Below are positions 9,018-17,039 of a stretch of 47,487 bases of DNA, in pieces (the first letter of the stretch is position 1; each line of letters opens with the position of its first letter). The stretch lies in the NCBI GenBank assembly GCA_023511655.1, contig JAIMBB010000009.1, positions 1-47,487 of the forward strand. Direction: 5' to 3'. Made by a program: the position numbers and the translations under genes. The stretch comes from Anaerolineae bacterium. GTDB taxonomy: Bacteria > Chloroflexota > Anaerolineae > J036 > Brachytrichaceae. A model generated the notes under the pieces. That model was not told the origin of the DNA, did no database searches, and worked only from the letters and a program-made list of their open reading frames with translations.

Positions 9018-11525
9018 ATGAAGCCGATCTCGAGAGTCCTTGCCGTTGTGCTGATCCTCGTTCTTCTCCTCGCGCTCCTGGCAGGTGGAGTGTTTGTTTA
9101 CGCTTCTCGCCGCCCCTTTCCGCAAACTCAAGGGACGATCAAGCTGGCCGACCTGACCGGCGACGTGGAAGTGATCCGCGATGCTTTCGGCGTGCCGCAC
9201 ATCTACGCCGACACCCCCGAAGACCTCTTCCGCGCGCAGGGCTTCGTCCACGCCCAGGATCGTTTCTTTCAGATGGAGTTCTGGCGGCGCATCGGTCAGG
9301 GGCGGCTGGCCGAGTTGTTCGGCGCCGGGGCGTTGGAGCAGGATAAGTTCATCCGCACGTTGGGCTGGCATCGCGTGGCCGAAGAAGAGGCGCGCCGGCT
9401 GGACGCCGAAACATTGCGCGTTTTGCAAAGCTACGCCGAAGGCGTGAACGCCTATATTTTGCCAAACGCCGACCGCTTGGGCTTCGAGTTCAGCGTGCTG
9501 GGGCTGATCGGCCGCCGATGGTCGCCGGAGCCCTGGACGCCGGTGAACACGCTCACCTGGGGCAAGGCGATGAGCTTCAACCTCGGCCACAACCTGGATC
9601 ACGAGCTGGTGCGCATGGCGCTGATCGCGCGCGGCGGCGAAGCGCTGGCCGAAGCCGTCCTCCCGCCCTATCCCGACGATATGCCGGTGATCGTGAGACC
9701 GCTGGCTGCTGACGGGCCGGCGCTGCAGGCTGGAGCGGCCAAACGCGCTTCCTCGTCGCTCGCCCCGGGACAGCCTCTACTGGTCGATGCGCTTGCTCTG
9801 CGTGCGCTCAACGCTGGCGTGCAACGCGCCATCGGCCTGGCCAACGATCCGGCGATCGGCAGCAACAACTGGGTGGTGGCCGCCGGCCGCACCACGACCG
9901 GCCGGCCACTGCTGGCCAACGATCCCCACCTGGGCATCCAGATGCCCTCGATCTGGTATATCAACGGACTGCACTGCCGCACGGTGAGTGCGGCATGCCC
10001 CTACGATGTGGTAGGGGTGACCTTCCCTGGTGTGCCGGGTGTGGTGCTGGGGCACAACCAGCGCATCGCCTGGGGCGTCACCAACGTTGGCCCCGACACG
10101 CAAGACCTTTTCATCGAGCGGCCCAGTTCCAGCGACCCGGATGCGTTTGAGTTCGAGGGACGGTTCGAGCCGGCGCGCATCCGCGAGGAGCGCATCGTCG
10201 TCGCCGGCCAGGCCGAGCCGGTCGTCCTGCGCGTGCGCGAGACTCGCCACGGGCCGATCCTCAACGACGTGCTCGACGAGCTGGAGGGTCGCGAGCCGAT
10301 GGCGTTGCAGTGGGCGGCCCTGGAGCCGGGTCAACTGCTCAGGGCAGTCTTGATGCTGAACAAGGCCCAAAACTGGGAGCAATTCCGCGAGGCTCTGCGC
10401 TACTGGGACACTCCCTCGCAGAACTTTGTGTATGCCGACGTGGACGGCAACATCGGCTATCAGATGCCGGGCAACATCCCCATCCGCAAAAGCGGCGACG
10501 GCCTCGCACCTGTGCCCGGTTGGACCGGTGAGCACGAGTGGATCGGCAGCATTCCGTTCGAGGCTCTACCCTCTGCTTTTAACCCCCCGGAGGGCTACAT
10601 CGTCACCGCCAACAACGCGGTGGTAGATGTGCGGCGCTATCCATACCTGATCGGCCTGGACTGGGACCACGGCTATCGCGCCAGGCGCATCGAGCAACTG
10701 ATCGCCGAACGTGAGAAGCTGAGCGTGGAGGACATGCGCATGATGCACTTCGACGCGCGTTCCATCTTTGCCGACGAGCTGCTGGCATCTCTCGACCAGA
10801 TGACGTTGCAGGTGGCCGATGCGTCGCCCGCGGGCCAGGCGCTGGCGCGCATGAAGGACTGGGATCGCATCTACGACGTGGACTCGGTCGGCGCAGCGAT
10901 CTTCGACGTGTTCTGGCGCGAGCTTTCCCGTTCGGCCTTCGCGGATGAAGTCGGCGAAGACCTGACCGATGATGTATTGGGCGATGGCTCCCACGCGCAG
11001 ATCGCCCTGCGCAATATTCTGAGCCAACCAGGCGCGCCGTGGTGGGACGATGCTACGACGCCGGAGCGCGAAAGCCGCGAGCAGATCATCGCGCGGGCGC
11101 TCGAAGATACCCTCCGCTTCTTGCGGGCGCGGCTGGGCGACAACGCAGACCAGTGGCGCTGGGGGCGGCTGCATACCGTCACCTTCGCCAATCAGACCCT
11201 GGGCCGCAGCGGCATCGCGCCGATCGAAGGCATCTTCAATCGCGGCCCATTCCCGGCGCCCGGCAACATGGGGCTGGTTAACGCCGTCAGCGGCGATCCG
11301 CGCACATTCGCTGTGCGCTCCGGGCCGTCCTGGCGCGCCATTTACGACCTGAGCGACTGGGACAACTCGCTCGGCATTCACACCACCGGCCAGAGCGGCC
11401 ACGCCTACCACCCCAATTACGACGACATGATCCCGCTCTGGCTGAAGGGCGAGAACATCCCGCTGGCCTGGACGCGCGCCAAAGTGGAGCAGCAGGCGCG
11501 CGACAGGCTGCTCCTGGCGCCATGA
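9018..11525 (+). CDS. Penicillin amidase-family Ntn hydrolase
   Basis: This 835-residue exported or membrane-anchored acylase cleaves amide bonds. Members include penicillin G acylase, cephalosporin acylases and AHL acylases such as PvdQ. The N-terminus has one hydrophobic segment (about 5-29) without a clear cleavage site. The self-processing junction is Gly281/Ser282 in GSNNWV: Ser282 becomes the N-terminal nucleophile of the beta subunit after autocleavage. The later TANN (in the segment encoded near 10605-10617) supplies the expected oxyanion Asn. Total length is normal for the family. The substrate is open: an acyl-homoserine lactone, N-acyl amino acid or lipopeptide are all possible. 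No Shine-Dalgarno sequence is visible. Confidence 0.95.
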   Translation: MKPISRVLAVVLILVLLLALLAGGVFVYASRRPFPQTQGTIKLADLTGDVEVIRDAFGVPHIYADTPEDLFRAQGFVHAQDRFFQMEFWRRIGQGRLAELFGAGALEQDKFIRTLGWHRVAEEEARRLDAETLRVLQSYAEGVNAYILPNADRLGFEFSVLGLIGRRWSPEPWTPVNTLTWGKAMSFNLGHNLDHELVRMALIARGGEALAEAVLPPYPDDMPVIVRPLAADGPALQAGAAKRASSSLAPGQPLLVDALALRALNAGVQRAIGLANDPAIGSNNWVVAAGRTTTGRPLLANDPHLGIQMPSIWYINGLHCRTVSAACPYDVVGVTFPGVPGVVLGHNQRIAWGVTNVGPDTQDLFIERPSSSDPDAFEFEGRFEPARIREERIVVAGQAEPVVLRVRETRHGPILNDVLDELEGREPMALQWAALEPGQLLRAVLMLNKAQNWEQFREALRYWDTPSQNFVYADVDGNIGYQMPGNIPIRKSGDGLAPVPGWTGEHEWIGSIPFEALPSAFNPPEGYIVTANNAVVDVRRYPYLIGLDWDHGYRARRIEQLIAEREKLSVEDMRMMHFDARSIFADELLASLDQMTLQVADASPAGQALARMKDWDRIYDVDSVGAAIFDVFWRELSRSAFADEVGEDLTDDVLGDGSHAQIALRNILSQPGAPWWDDATTPERESREQIIARALEDTLRFLRARLGDNADQWRWGRLHTVTFANQTLGRSGIAPIEGIFNRGPFPAPGNMGLVNAVSGDPRTFAVRSGPSWRAIYDLSDWDNSLGIHTTGQSGHAYHPNYDDMIPLWLKGENIPLAWTRAKVEQQARDRLLLAP

Positions 11526-11563
11526 GCGAAGGGCGTTCGTGGTCAGAGTGCCTGATGAACTAA

Positions 11564-11722
11564 CGGCTCGCGCATCAGCCGCAGGCGAGCCGAGCGCAAC
11601 AAGGCGAAGCCTGTCGGCTGGAAGAGCGTGAACAGCAGTTCCGCGAGCGGGAGGCCCACCACCTGCAGCGCAAGGCGGCCCGCCTCGGCTTCGCGCTCAC
11701 ACCGACCGCAGCTGTTTCTTAG
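11564..11722 (+). mobile_element. Possible transposase C-terminal remnant
   Basis: A 52-codon open stretch without a start codon, bounded upstream by TAA 11561 and ending with TAG 11720. It encodes a highly charged helix (LEEREQQFREREAHHLQRKA) and a short tail (ARLGFALTP). Charged tails of this style end several transposase families, but I cannot name the family. It lies between the amidase gene and the HEPN gene. Confidence 0.35.
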
Positions 11723-11768
11723 CAAGCGCAGGTTAGGCACAAATGGCCGACTTGGCAAAGAGCGGCGC

Positions 11769-12179
11769 TCATTCAGGCCGCATTTCTGGCGGCAACAACG
11801 AAACTACAAACTCGTACAACCCTTCTGCCGCAGACAGCGCTTGCTCAACCTGCTCAAAGTTCGGTTCCGTTGCAGATCCAGGGTAACGGTAGAGGCGAGC
11901 ATACGGCGTCAATTCTATTCCTGCGTCAATCCAGTTGACAAATTCTTGAGCATACAGTGCAGCAGTCCGAATCAACAACTCAACGTCATGAGTGCGTTCA
12001 AACTCTTGGTCGCAGAAAACCAGATAGCCTTTGACGGCTTTCTCTGCTGCTTGCTGGCAGTGATAAATCGCCGTGTCGAGCAAAGGCGGGTCACTCGCTG
12101 CCAGAACGCGCGCTGAAGCCAGGTCATGTTGCGCTTTGCTGAGCCAGCTTCGTACGAGTTGCGCTTTGGCGTCGGTCAT
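11769..12179 (-). CDS. HEPN domain protein (partner of MNT nucleotidyltransferase)
   Basis: This 136-residue all-helical protein has the HEPN signature order: WLSKAQHDLASA near residue 12, a central CQQAAEKAVKGYL helix (about 41-53) and THDVELLI after it. HEPN proteins paired with minimal nucleotidyltransferases form toxin-antitoxin pairs in which HEPN is an RNase toxin. Here the catalytic R-x4-6-H motif is not apparent (the nearest Arg-His pairs have seven intervening residues or one), so RNase activity is doubtful. AAGGAAAG lies 7 bases before the ATG. The gene overlaps the 3' end of the MNT frame by 56 bases, implying coupled translation. The MNT partner is interrupted by a stop codon. Confidence 0.85.
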   Translation of the reverse strand: MTDAKAQLVRSWLSKAQHDLASARVLAASDPPLLDTAIYHCQQAAEKAVKGYLVFCDQEFERTHDVELLIRTAALYAQEFVNWIDAGIELTPYARLYRYPGSATEPNFEQVEQALSAAEGLYEFVVSLLPPEMRPE

Positions 12180-12492
12180 ACAGGATCTTTCCTTGACGGG
12201 CGATTTTGTGCTCCAAAGAGGCTCGCACGTCTCGTAAGAAATCGAACTCGGCTCGGGTCTTCACGATAACGTCTTTGGCAATATCAAGTCCACTCAAGCA
12301 GCGGTGCGCCAGCACAGCGCGTTGGTAGTCTGACAAGTTGCTCTCTGTGACAATCACCATCACATCTACGTCACTACCCGCCGTTGGTGTTCACCAGGCA
12401 TATGACCCAAAAAGGATGACTTGCTCTGGGTGAAAAAGTTCAACCAATCGTTGTGTGATCTCTTGGAGCAAATCTTCGTCTACTGTTCTCAT
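12124..12492 (-). pseudogene. MNT-type nucleotidyltransferase with in-frame TGA
   Basis: Reading from ATG 12492, the frame encodes a normal minimal nucleotidyltransferase start and the motif FGSYAW, then TGA at 12391-12393. It continues in the same frame with TPTAGSDVDVMVIV and a full C-terminal half to 12124. In the family, the residue after W in GSYAWGTPT is Gly, so the change is one base, GGA to TGA. It splits the GSx10DxD active-site motif. A GTG at 12361-12363 could restart translation but would lack the GS half. In HEPN/MNT modules this enzyme is the antitoxin and modifies HEPN. The last 16 residues run past the family's usual end (GKILYD) into the HEPN gene. Confidence 0.8.
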
Positions 12493-12529
12493 GTGTTTAC
12501 CCCATCGCTCTCAAATCAAGGAAGGAGCG

Positions 12530-12769
12530 CGATTGCCAGGGCACATTTTGGCACAAATGACGCGCGAGGGCATCACGTTCGTGACGCGCGCCAAAGACAA
12601 TCTGGCCTGTGAGGTGGCGGAGGTGATCATGCGCAGTGTGGCGGTGCATGATCGGGTGGTGTGGATCGGTAATGTGCGGGCAGGCACGGATCAGCAGGTG
12701 CGTTTGGTCGAGGTGCTGTATCGCGGCAGGATGTCGCGCGGTCTGATGGGCACGTGCATCCGGCACTAA
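12530..12769 (+). mobile_element. Transposase fragment (IS4/IS5-type DDE domain)
   Basis: The frame encodes HILAQMTREGITFVTRAKDN followed by a segment ending VRLVEVLYRGR. The FVTRAKDN strand-turn and the later VRLV/YRG strand are typical of the central part of IS4-like DDE transposases. N- and C-terminal parts are missing, and the frame stops at TAA 12767. No inverted repeats or target duplication were found. It is a decayed insertion sequence beside the HEPN/MNT pair. Confidence 0.6.
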
Positions 12770-12813
12770 GTTTAGCCAAGGGCCAACCGGCTGCAAGTCA
12801 GCGGGGGTCGTTA

Positions 12814-12853
12814 GGTCGGCAGGTCGGCAGGTCAGAAGGTCGGCAGGTCGGCA
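12814..12853 (+). repeat. Five tandem 8-bp units (GGTCGGCA)
   Basis: Four exact copies and one degenerate copy (GGTCAGAA, third position) of GGTCGGCA lie directly upstream of a TATAAT box (12860-12865) and the tRNA-Gly gene. Such short spacer repeats probably arise by slippage. They occupy the place where the -35 region of the tRNA promoter would be, so they may influence it. Confidence 0.8.
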
Positions 12854-12859
12854 AAGCAG

Positions 12860-12865
12860 TATAAT
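12860..12865 (+). promoter_or_regulatory. Putative -10 box of the tRNA-Gly gene
   Basis: A consensus TATAAT stands 12 bases before the mature tRNA 5' end. No matching -35 hexamer is seen at 16-18 bp, where the 8-bp tandem repeats lie. Confidence 0.45.
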
Positions 12866-12876
12866 TTCGATCGCAC

Positions 12877-12949
12877 GCGGGTATAGCTGAGTTGGCACAG
12901 CGTCTGCCTTCCAAGCAGAAGATCACGGGTTCGAGTCCCGTTGCCCGCT
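12877..12949 (+). tRNA. tRNA-Gly (anticodon TCC)
   Basis: A 73-base cloverleaf. The acceptor stem GCGGGTA pairs with TGCCCGC (one G-U). The D arm includes AGCTGAGTTGGCACAGC, the anticodon stem TCTGC/GCAGA holds loop CTTCCAA with anticodon TCC, and the T arm is ACGGGTTCGAGTCCCGT. CCA is not encoded. It is followed within 16 bases by an intrinsic terminator. Confidence 0.97.
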
Positions 12950-12964
12950 TGAGCCACACGCGCT

Positions 12965-13000
12965 AAACTCCCGATGTCTCCATCGCACATCGGGAGTTTT
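12965..13000 (+). terminator. Intrinsic terminator of tRNA-Gly
   Basis: A perfect 13-bp stem (AAACTCCCGATGT / ACATCGGGAGTTT) with a 9-nt loop, followed by TTTT then GCTT. It ends the tRNA transcript. It also overlaps the upstream part of the open frame of the next gene, which argues that that gene starts downstream at 13046. Confidence 0.85.
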
Positions 13001-13045
13001 GCTTCCCATTCCATGCGAGGGGCACGGGAAGTCAGGGAGGAATCC

Positions 13046-14251
13046 ATGAAAGCGACCGTCATCGCCAGTCTACTCAACGTTCGCCTCAAGCCAAGCCTGG
13101 AAGGCATGATCGTCGGGATGCTACCCAGGGGGACGAAGGTGGATGTGCTGTCGGTGCGGGACGGCTGGGCGGCCGTTCCGCTGCAGGTCAGCGGCGCCAA
13201 CCTGCGCTTCGGGCCGAACGAGAGCGATCAGCCCGTGGGCGTCTTCGTGTCTACCACGTGGCTGGAGTTCGAAGGCGAGCCGCCGCCCGACACCGGCTCC
13301 GACGTGAGCAGGCCCGTGCGCACCTTCAGGCTTGGCATCCATGCCATGACCAACAGCGAGGTCGCCTTTGAGGAAGCCCGCCACGGCTGCAAATTCTTCT
13401 TGTGCATGAACAACTTTGCCGGCGCCAGCCAGCTCAAACGCGCCCACCCCGACGCCGTGGTCATGGTGCGGCGATTCTTCGAGCACGGCGTGGTGCCCAG
13501 CGTCGAACAGATCATCAACGGCCTGGAAGGGGCGACCGACAAGAACCTGGTCTACACCGGCCTGAACGAAGCCGACCAGCTCGGACAAGACGGCGATGAC
13601 CTGCGGCGACGCGCTCAAATTGACCTGGAGGTGGCTCGCCGGATCAAGCAAGGCAGCGGCGCCACCTACGCCGCCGGCACCTTCTCGATGGGAACCCCCG
13701 ACTTCACCAATCCGGAGACGTGCCAGATCATCCGCGAGTTGTATGCGCCGGCCTACAACAACGGCCTGATCGCCTTCGACATGCACCTGTATTCGCCCGA
13801 CCCGCACCACATTGACAAACCGAACGAGTGGAAGTGGTTCGAGCGGCGCTGGGAGTTCCTGTTCACGCGCTGTGGCTTCGACCCGAAAGTGCGCGCGATC
13901 TACTGTTCGGAGTGCGGCCTGGATCAAGGCGGCGTCGGCGGCTTCAAGGCCCATGCCACCAGCCAGGAGAAATTCCGCGATTGGTGTGACAAATACATTC
14001 GGCTGCAAAGCGCGCCGGTGGTGATTGACGGCAAGTCATACCCATCGCCCATCATCGGCGGGGCGATCTTTCAGGCAAGCGATCGCGGGCGCTGGGAAGG
14101 CTACGACATCACCGACTACCTGCCATCCCTGCGTCGGTTCTACTCGGGCTTGCCCATGCGCGTCGCTCCAGAGGAGAAATCTTTGCGGCGCGCTGCGGCC
14201 AAGAAGCGCGCGCCGCGCAAAACCGCCGAGGCGCCGCAACGACCGGCGTGA
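13046..14251 (+). CDS. SH3-domain protein with clan GH-A-like TIM barrel
   Basis: This 401-residue protein begins with a bacterial SH3-like domain (about 2-70; LLNVRLKPSLEGMIVGMLP is the classic first strand pair). A probable (beta/alpha)8 barrel follows (about 85-375). Two glutamates sit where clan GH-A glycosidases keep theirs: Glu175 in LNE (acid/base) and Glu289 in CSE (nucleophile), at the ends of predicted strands 4 and 7. The C-terminus is Lys/Arg/Ala-rich. No signal peptide is visible, which is odd for a wall-acting enzyme. ATG 13046 is chosen because GGGAGG lies five bases upstream and because longer frames would run through the tRNA terminator. The polysaccharide substrate is unknown. 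Confidence 0.88.
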   Translation: MKATVIASLLNVRLKPSLEGMIVGMLPRGTKVDVLSVRDGWAAVPLQVSGANLRFGPNESDQPVGVFVSTTWLEFEGEPPPDTGSDVSRPVRTFRLGIHAMTNSEVAFEEARHGCKFFLCMNNFAGASQLKRAHPDAVVMVRRFFEHGVVPSVEQIINGLEGATDKNLVYTGLNEADQLGQDGDDLRRRAQIDLEVARRIKQGSGATYAAGTFSMGTPDFTNPETCQIIRELYAPAYNNGLIAFDMHLYSPDPHHIDKPNEWKWFERRWEFLFTRCGFDPKVRAIYCSECGLDQGGVGGFKAHATSQEKFRDWCDKYIRLQSAPVVIDGKSYPSPIIGGAIFQASDRGRWEGYDITDYLPSLRRFYSGLPMRVAPEEKSLRRAAAKKRAPRKTAEAPQRPA

Positions 14252-14263
14252 TACAGTGACGCC

Positions 14264-15394
14264 GTGCAGGCCTATCGCTGCGAAGCCGACGTCATCGCCG
14301 GGCTGGAGCCGTTCGCGCGCGAGGAGATCGCGCGGCTGGGTGGACGCGATGTGCGCATCGTTCGGCCCGGCATGCTCCAGTTCACCGCTGCCGATCTACG
14401 TTCGCTGCTCCAATCGAAAACCGCCCTGGCCATCTATCTCCTCGAACGCTTCGACGTCCCGCGCCCCAGAGCCCTTCTCGGCGATCGGCACCTGCGCGCC
14501 GTGCTTGTGCAAACCGACGCCGTCCTGGCGTTGATGCCGCGCGGCACCTACCGCACCTTCATGCTCGGTGCGGCCGGCTCCGGCTCGACGGTGATGGCAC
14601 GGTTGAAAGCGGAGCTGGCTCGCCATACCGGCCTGCGCGAGGTAGACGAAGAGGGCAAGCTGTTGATCCGCGTGCGCCCCTCGCCGCACTGCCCATCGCC
14701 CGTCGCCTGCTCCAGGCTGCTTGCTCCCGAAGCTCAGCACCAGTCGGAAGCCGGGAGTCGCGAGGAGCCGCAAGTCGGTAGCCGGAAGCGCACGGGCTGG
14801 GATGTGCTCGTGCGCATTTCGCCGCGACCACTGGCCACGCGCGACTGGCGCGTCTGCGACGTCGAAGGGACGCTGCAGGCGACGGTTGCGCATGTCATGG
14901 CGTTGCTGACGCGCCCGGCGGCGGATGACGTCTATCTCAACCTGGGCTGCGGCTCCGGCACGCTGTTGATCGAACGTGCGTCGGCTGCCCCGGCACGCCG
15001 CCTGATCGGCTGCGACATCGCCCCCCGCGCCATCGCCTGCGCCCAGGCGAACATCGCCGCTTACCTGAAAGGCGGGCGTGGAGCGTTCGAACTGTATGAC
15101 TGGGACGCACGACGCTTGCCAATGGCGGACGCGAGCGTGGATGCCATCACAGCCGATCTGCCCTTCGGCCACCTGGTCGGGTCGCATGACGAGAACGTCG
15201 CGCTCTATCCGCAACTGATGGACGAGGCCGCTCGCGTGGCCCGGCCAGGCACGCGCTGCGTGCTGATCACGGCCGAAGTGCGACTGATGGAGCGCGTGCT
15301 CGCCCAGATGCGAGCGAGCTGGCAAAACCAACAGACATTCCGCGTAAACTTGGGTGGGCTGCGGCCCGCCATTTTCGTTTTGAGGAGAGTATGA
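14264..15394 (+). CDS. THUMPD3/Trm14-like RNA (guanine-N2) methyltransferase
   Basis: This 376-residue SAM-dependent methyltransferase starts at GTG 14264. The N-terminal half looks like a THUMP-type RNA-binding region (about 1-140). The Rossmann fold carries the SAM loop NLGCGSG (226-232) and the catalytic DLPFG (298-302), followed by LVGSHDENVALYP, which closely matches the arrangement in THUMPD3/Trm14 enzymes that methylate guanine in the tRNA acceptor stem. Residues about 143-180, between the two domains, are low-complexity and encoded by short spacer-like repeats. The probable product is m2G in tRNA or rRNA; which base is not known. The gene ends 1 base before the next. Confidence 0.85.
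   Translation: MQAYRCEADVIAGLEPFAREEIARLGGRDVRIVRPGMLQFTAADLRSLLQSKTALAIYLLERFDVPRPRALLGDRHLRAVLVQTDAVLALMPRGTYRTFMLGAAGSGSTVMARLKAELARHTGLREVDEEGKLLIRVRPSPHCPSPVACSRLLAPEAQHQSEAGSREEPQVGSRKRTGWDVLVRISPRPLATRDWRVCDVEGTLQATVAHVMALLTRPAADDVYLNLGCGSGTLLIERASAAPARRLIGCDIAPRAIACAQANIAAYLKGGRGAFELYDWDARRLPMADASVDAITADLPFGHLVGSHDENVALYPQLMDEAARVARPGTRCVLITAEVRLMERVLAQMRASWQNQQTFRVNLGGLRPAIFVLRRV
14690..14795 (+). repeat. Spacer-type repeat inserted in frame in the methyltransferase gene
   Basis: This segment contains imperfect copies of a short unit (AGTCGGAAGCCGG, then a diverged copy, then AGTCGGTAGCCGGAAG). It encodes a Ser/Pro/Arg-rich stretch in an otherwise conserved enzyme. A similar string (AAGTCGGGAGCC) occurs at the junction near 18523. 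It looks like an intergenic repeat that entered the gene without breaking the frame. Confidence 0.5.
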
Positions 15395-15395
15395 C

Positions 15396-17036
15396 ATGAG
15401 AGGCCGACCTCGCTTGCGGATTGCCCTTGCCCTCTGCCTGGCGGCTCTGTGCGCCTGCGCCGTGCCTCCAGCTCCGCCAACGGCGGCACCGGCAGCAGAA
15501 GCCATACCCACGTCTGTTACGCCCGCGCCCTCTCCCCAACCCACCGGGCTGCCAACCGCCACACCGCGCCCGGCGGCGACGCCCGATCGTCGGCCGATCA
15601 TCGCGTCGCCGGCCTGGTTCAACGACGCCACGCTGTATCAAATCTTCCCGCGCAGCTTCTACGATTCCGACGGCGACGGCATCGGCGATCTGGAAGGATT
15701 GCGGCAGAAACTGGACTACCTCCAATCACTCGGCGTCAACACGATCTGGATGAACCCGCACTATCCGTCGTTGACCTACCACGGCTACGACGTCGCGGAT
15801 TACAAAGCGGTCAACCCACAGCTCGGCACGCTCGACGATTTCAAAGCCCTGGTGGCCGAACTCAAGAGGCGTAACATGCGCCTGATCGTGGATTTCGTCG
15901 CCAATCACACCTCCAGGGGCCATCCTTTCTTCCAGGACGCTTACGGCAATCCAAAGTCACCCTATACCGATTGGTTCCTGTTCAAGGACGCGAACAACCT
16001 TTCCTACCAGTCTTTCTACGGCATCGCCGATCTGCCGGAATGGAATCACAGCAATCCGGCAGTGAACGAATATCTGATCGGCGCAGCGCAGTTCTGGCTC
16101 GACCTCGGCGCCGACGGGCTGCGCGCCGACTACGCGCGTGGCGTCGAGCATTGGTTTTGGAGCGACTTGCGGAAAACCATGAAGGCCAGTCACCCCGACG
16201 CGGTGCTGCTGGGCGAGGTGTGGGATGGCGAGCCATCTACCTTGCAGCGTTACTTCGACGAAGGCTTCGACGCGCTGTTCGACTTTCCATGGTATCTGCG
16301 CCTCTCCGGCGGAGAGAATGCGGTGGGCAAGGGGGTGCTCAACGGCGCAGTGGATCCATTGTTGTTGCAGCCAGCCTATCGCGCCATGCTCAATCTATAC
16401 CCGCGCGGCGCGCAGGTAGTGCGCTTTCCGTCGAACCACGACACCAACCGCATCGCCTCGGCCGTCCAGAACGACCCGGCCCGCATGCGGCTGGCCGCTG
16501 CGGTGGCCATCCTCACGCCCGGCATCCCGATCATCTACTATGGCGAAGAAATCGGCATGCGCGGTGTGAAGGGCCCTGGGCCGATCTACGACGAGTTTCG
16601 CCGCGAGCCAATGGACTGGTATGCCGACGAAGAGGGTCCGGGCATGACCACGTGGTTCAAACCCGCCAACCGCAACAACCGGCCAAACGACGGCGTCTCG
16701 GTTGAGGAGCAAGATGGCGACGCGGATTCGCTGCTGAATTACTACCGCCGCCTGATTCGGTTGCGCAACGAACGGCCGGCCCTGCGCAGCGCCGACTTCC
16801 GCATGATGGACACGGTGACCAGTTGTCGAAGCTGCATGGGCCTGTGGCGCTGGGCCGGCGATGAGGTGATCGGCATGGTCTTCAACTTCGGCGATCAGGC
16901 CCAGTCCTTCGTGCTCGATGTCGCGTCCTCGCCCGTTCCACCGGGTGAACGTGCTACATTTCTCTTGGGTGAAGCGCAACCTCTGGACAACCTGACGATT
17001 GCGCCTTGGGGAACGCTTGTGATAAGCTGGCGGTGA
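15396..17036 (+). CDS. GH13 alpha-amylase-family lipoprotein
   Basis: This 546-residue glycoside hydrolase is probably anchored outside the cell. A signal peptide ends in lipobox LCAC (Cys21), followed by a Pro/Thr/Ala linker to about residue 70. The four GH13 regions are present: DFVANH, GLRADYARG with nucleophile Asp245, LLGEVWD with acid/base Glu274, and FPSNHD with Asp349. The IFPRSFYDSDGDGIGDLEG start and YYGEEIGM are typical of oligo-1,6-glucosidase, trehalose synthase or neopullulanase-like members, so it likely acts on alpha-1,4 or alpha-1,6 oligoglucosides. The sugar isomerase gene starts three bases after its stop, so the two are co-transcribed. Confidence 0.95.
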   Translation: MRGRPRLRIALALCLAALCACAVPPAPPTAAPAAEAIPTSVTPAPSPQPTGLPTATPRPAATPDRRPIIASPAWFNDATLYQIFPRSFYDSDGDGIGDLEGLRQKLDYLQSLGVNTIWMNPHYPSLTYHGYDVADYKAVNPQLGTLDDFKALVAELKRRNMRLIVDFVANHTSRGHPFFQDAYGNPKSPYTDWFLFKDANNLSYQSFYGIADLPEWNHSNPAVNEYLIGAAQFWLDLGADGLRADYARGVEHWFWSDLRKTMKASHPDAVLLGEVWDGEPSTLQRYFDEGFDALFDFPWYLRLSGGENAVGKGVLNGAVDPLLLQPAYRAMLNLYPRGAQVVRFPSNHDTNRIASAVQNDPARMRLAAAVAILTPGIPIIYYGEEIGMRGVKGPGPIYDEFRREPMDWYADEEGPGMTTWFKPANRNNRPNDGVSVEEQDGDADSLLNYYRRLIRLRNERPALRSADFRMMDTVTSCRSCMGLWRWAGDEVIGMVFNFGDQAQSFVLDVASSPVPPGERATFLLGEAQPLDNLTIAPWGTLVISWR

Positions 17037-17039
17037 ACG

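Noticed and set aside
12391-12393. TGA as a selenocysteine codon in the MNT gene
   Set aside because: No SECIS-like hairpin is evident behind it, and the family has Gly there; a point mutation or read error is simpler.
12974-13045. Longer start for the SH3/TIM-barrel protein
   Set aside because: It would begin inside the tRNA-Gly terminator; ATG 13046 has a good ribosome binding site and the SH3 domain starts there.
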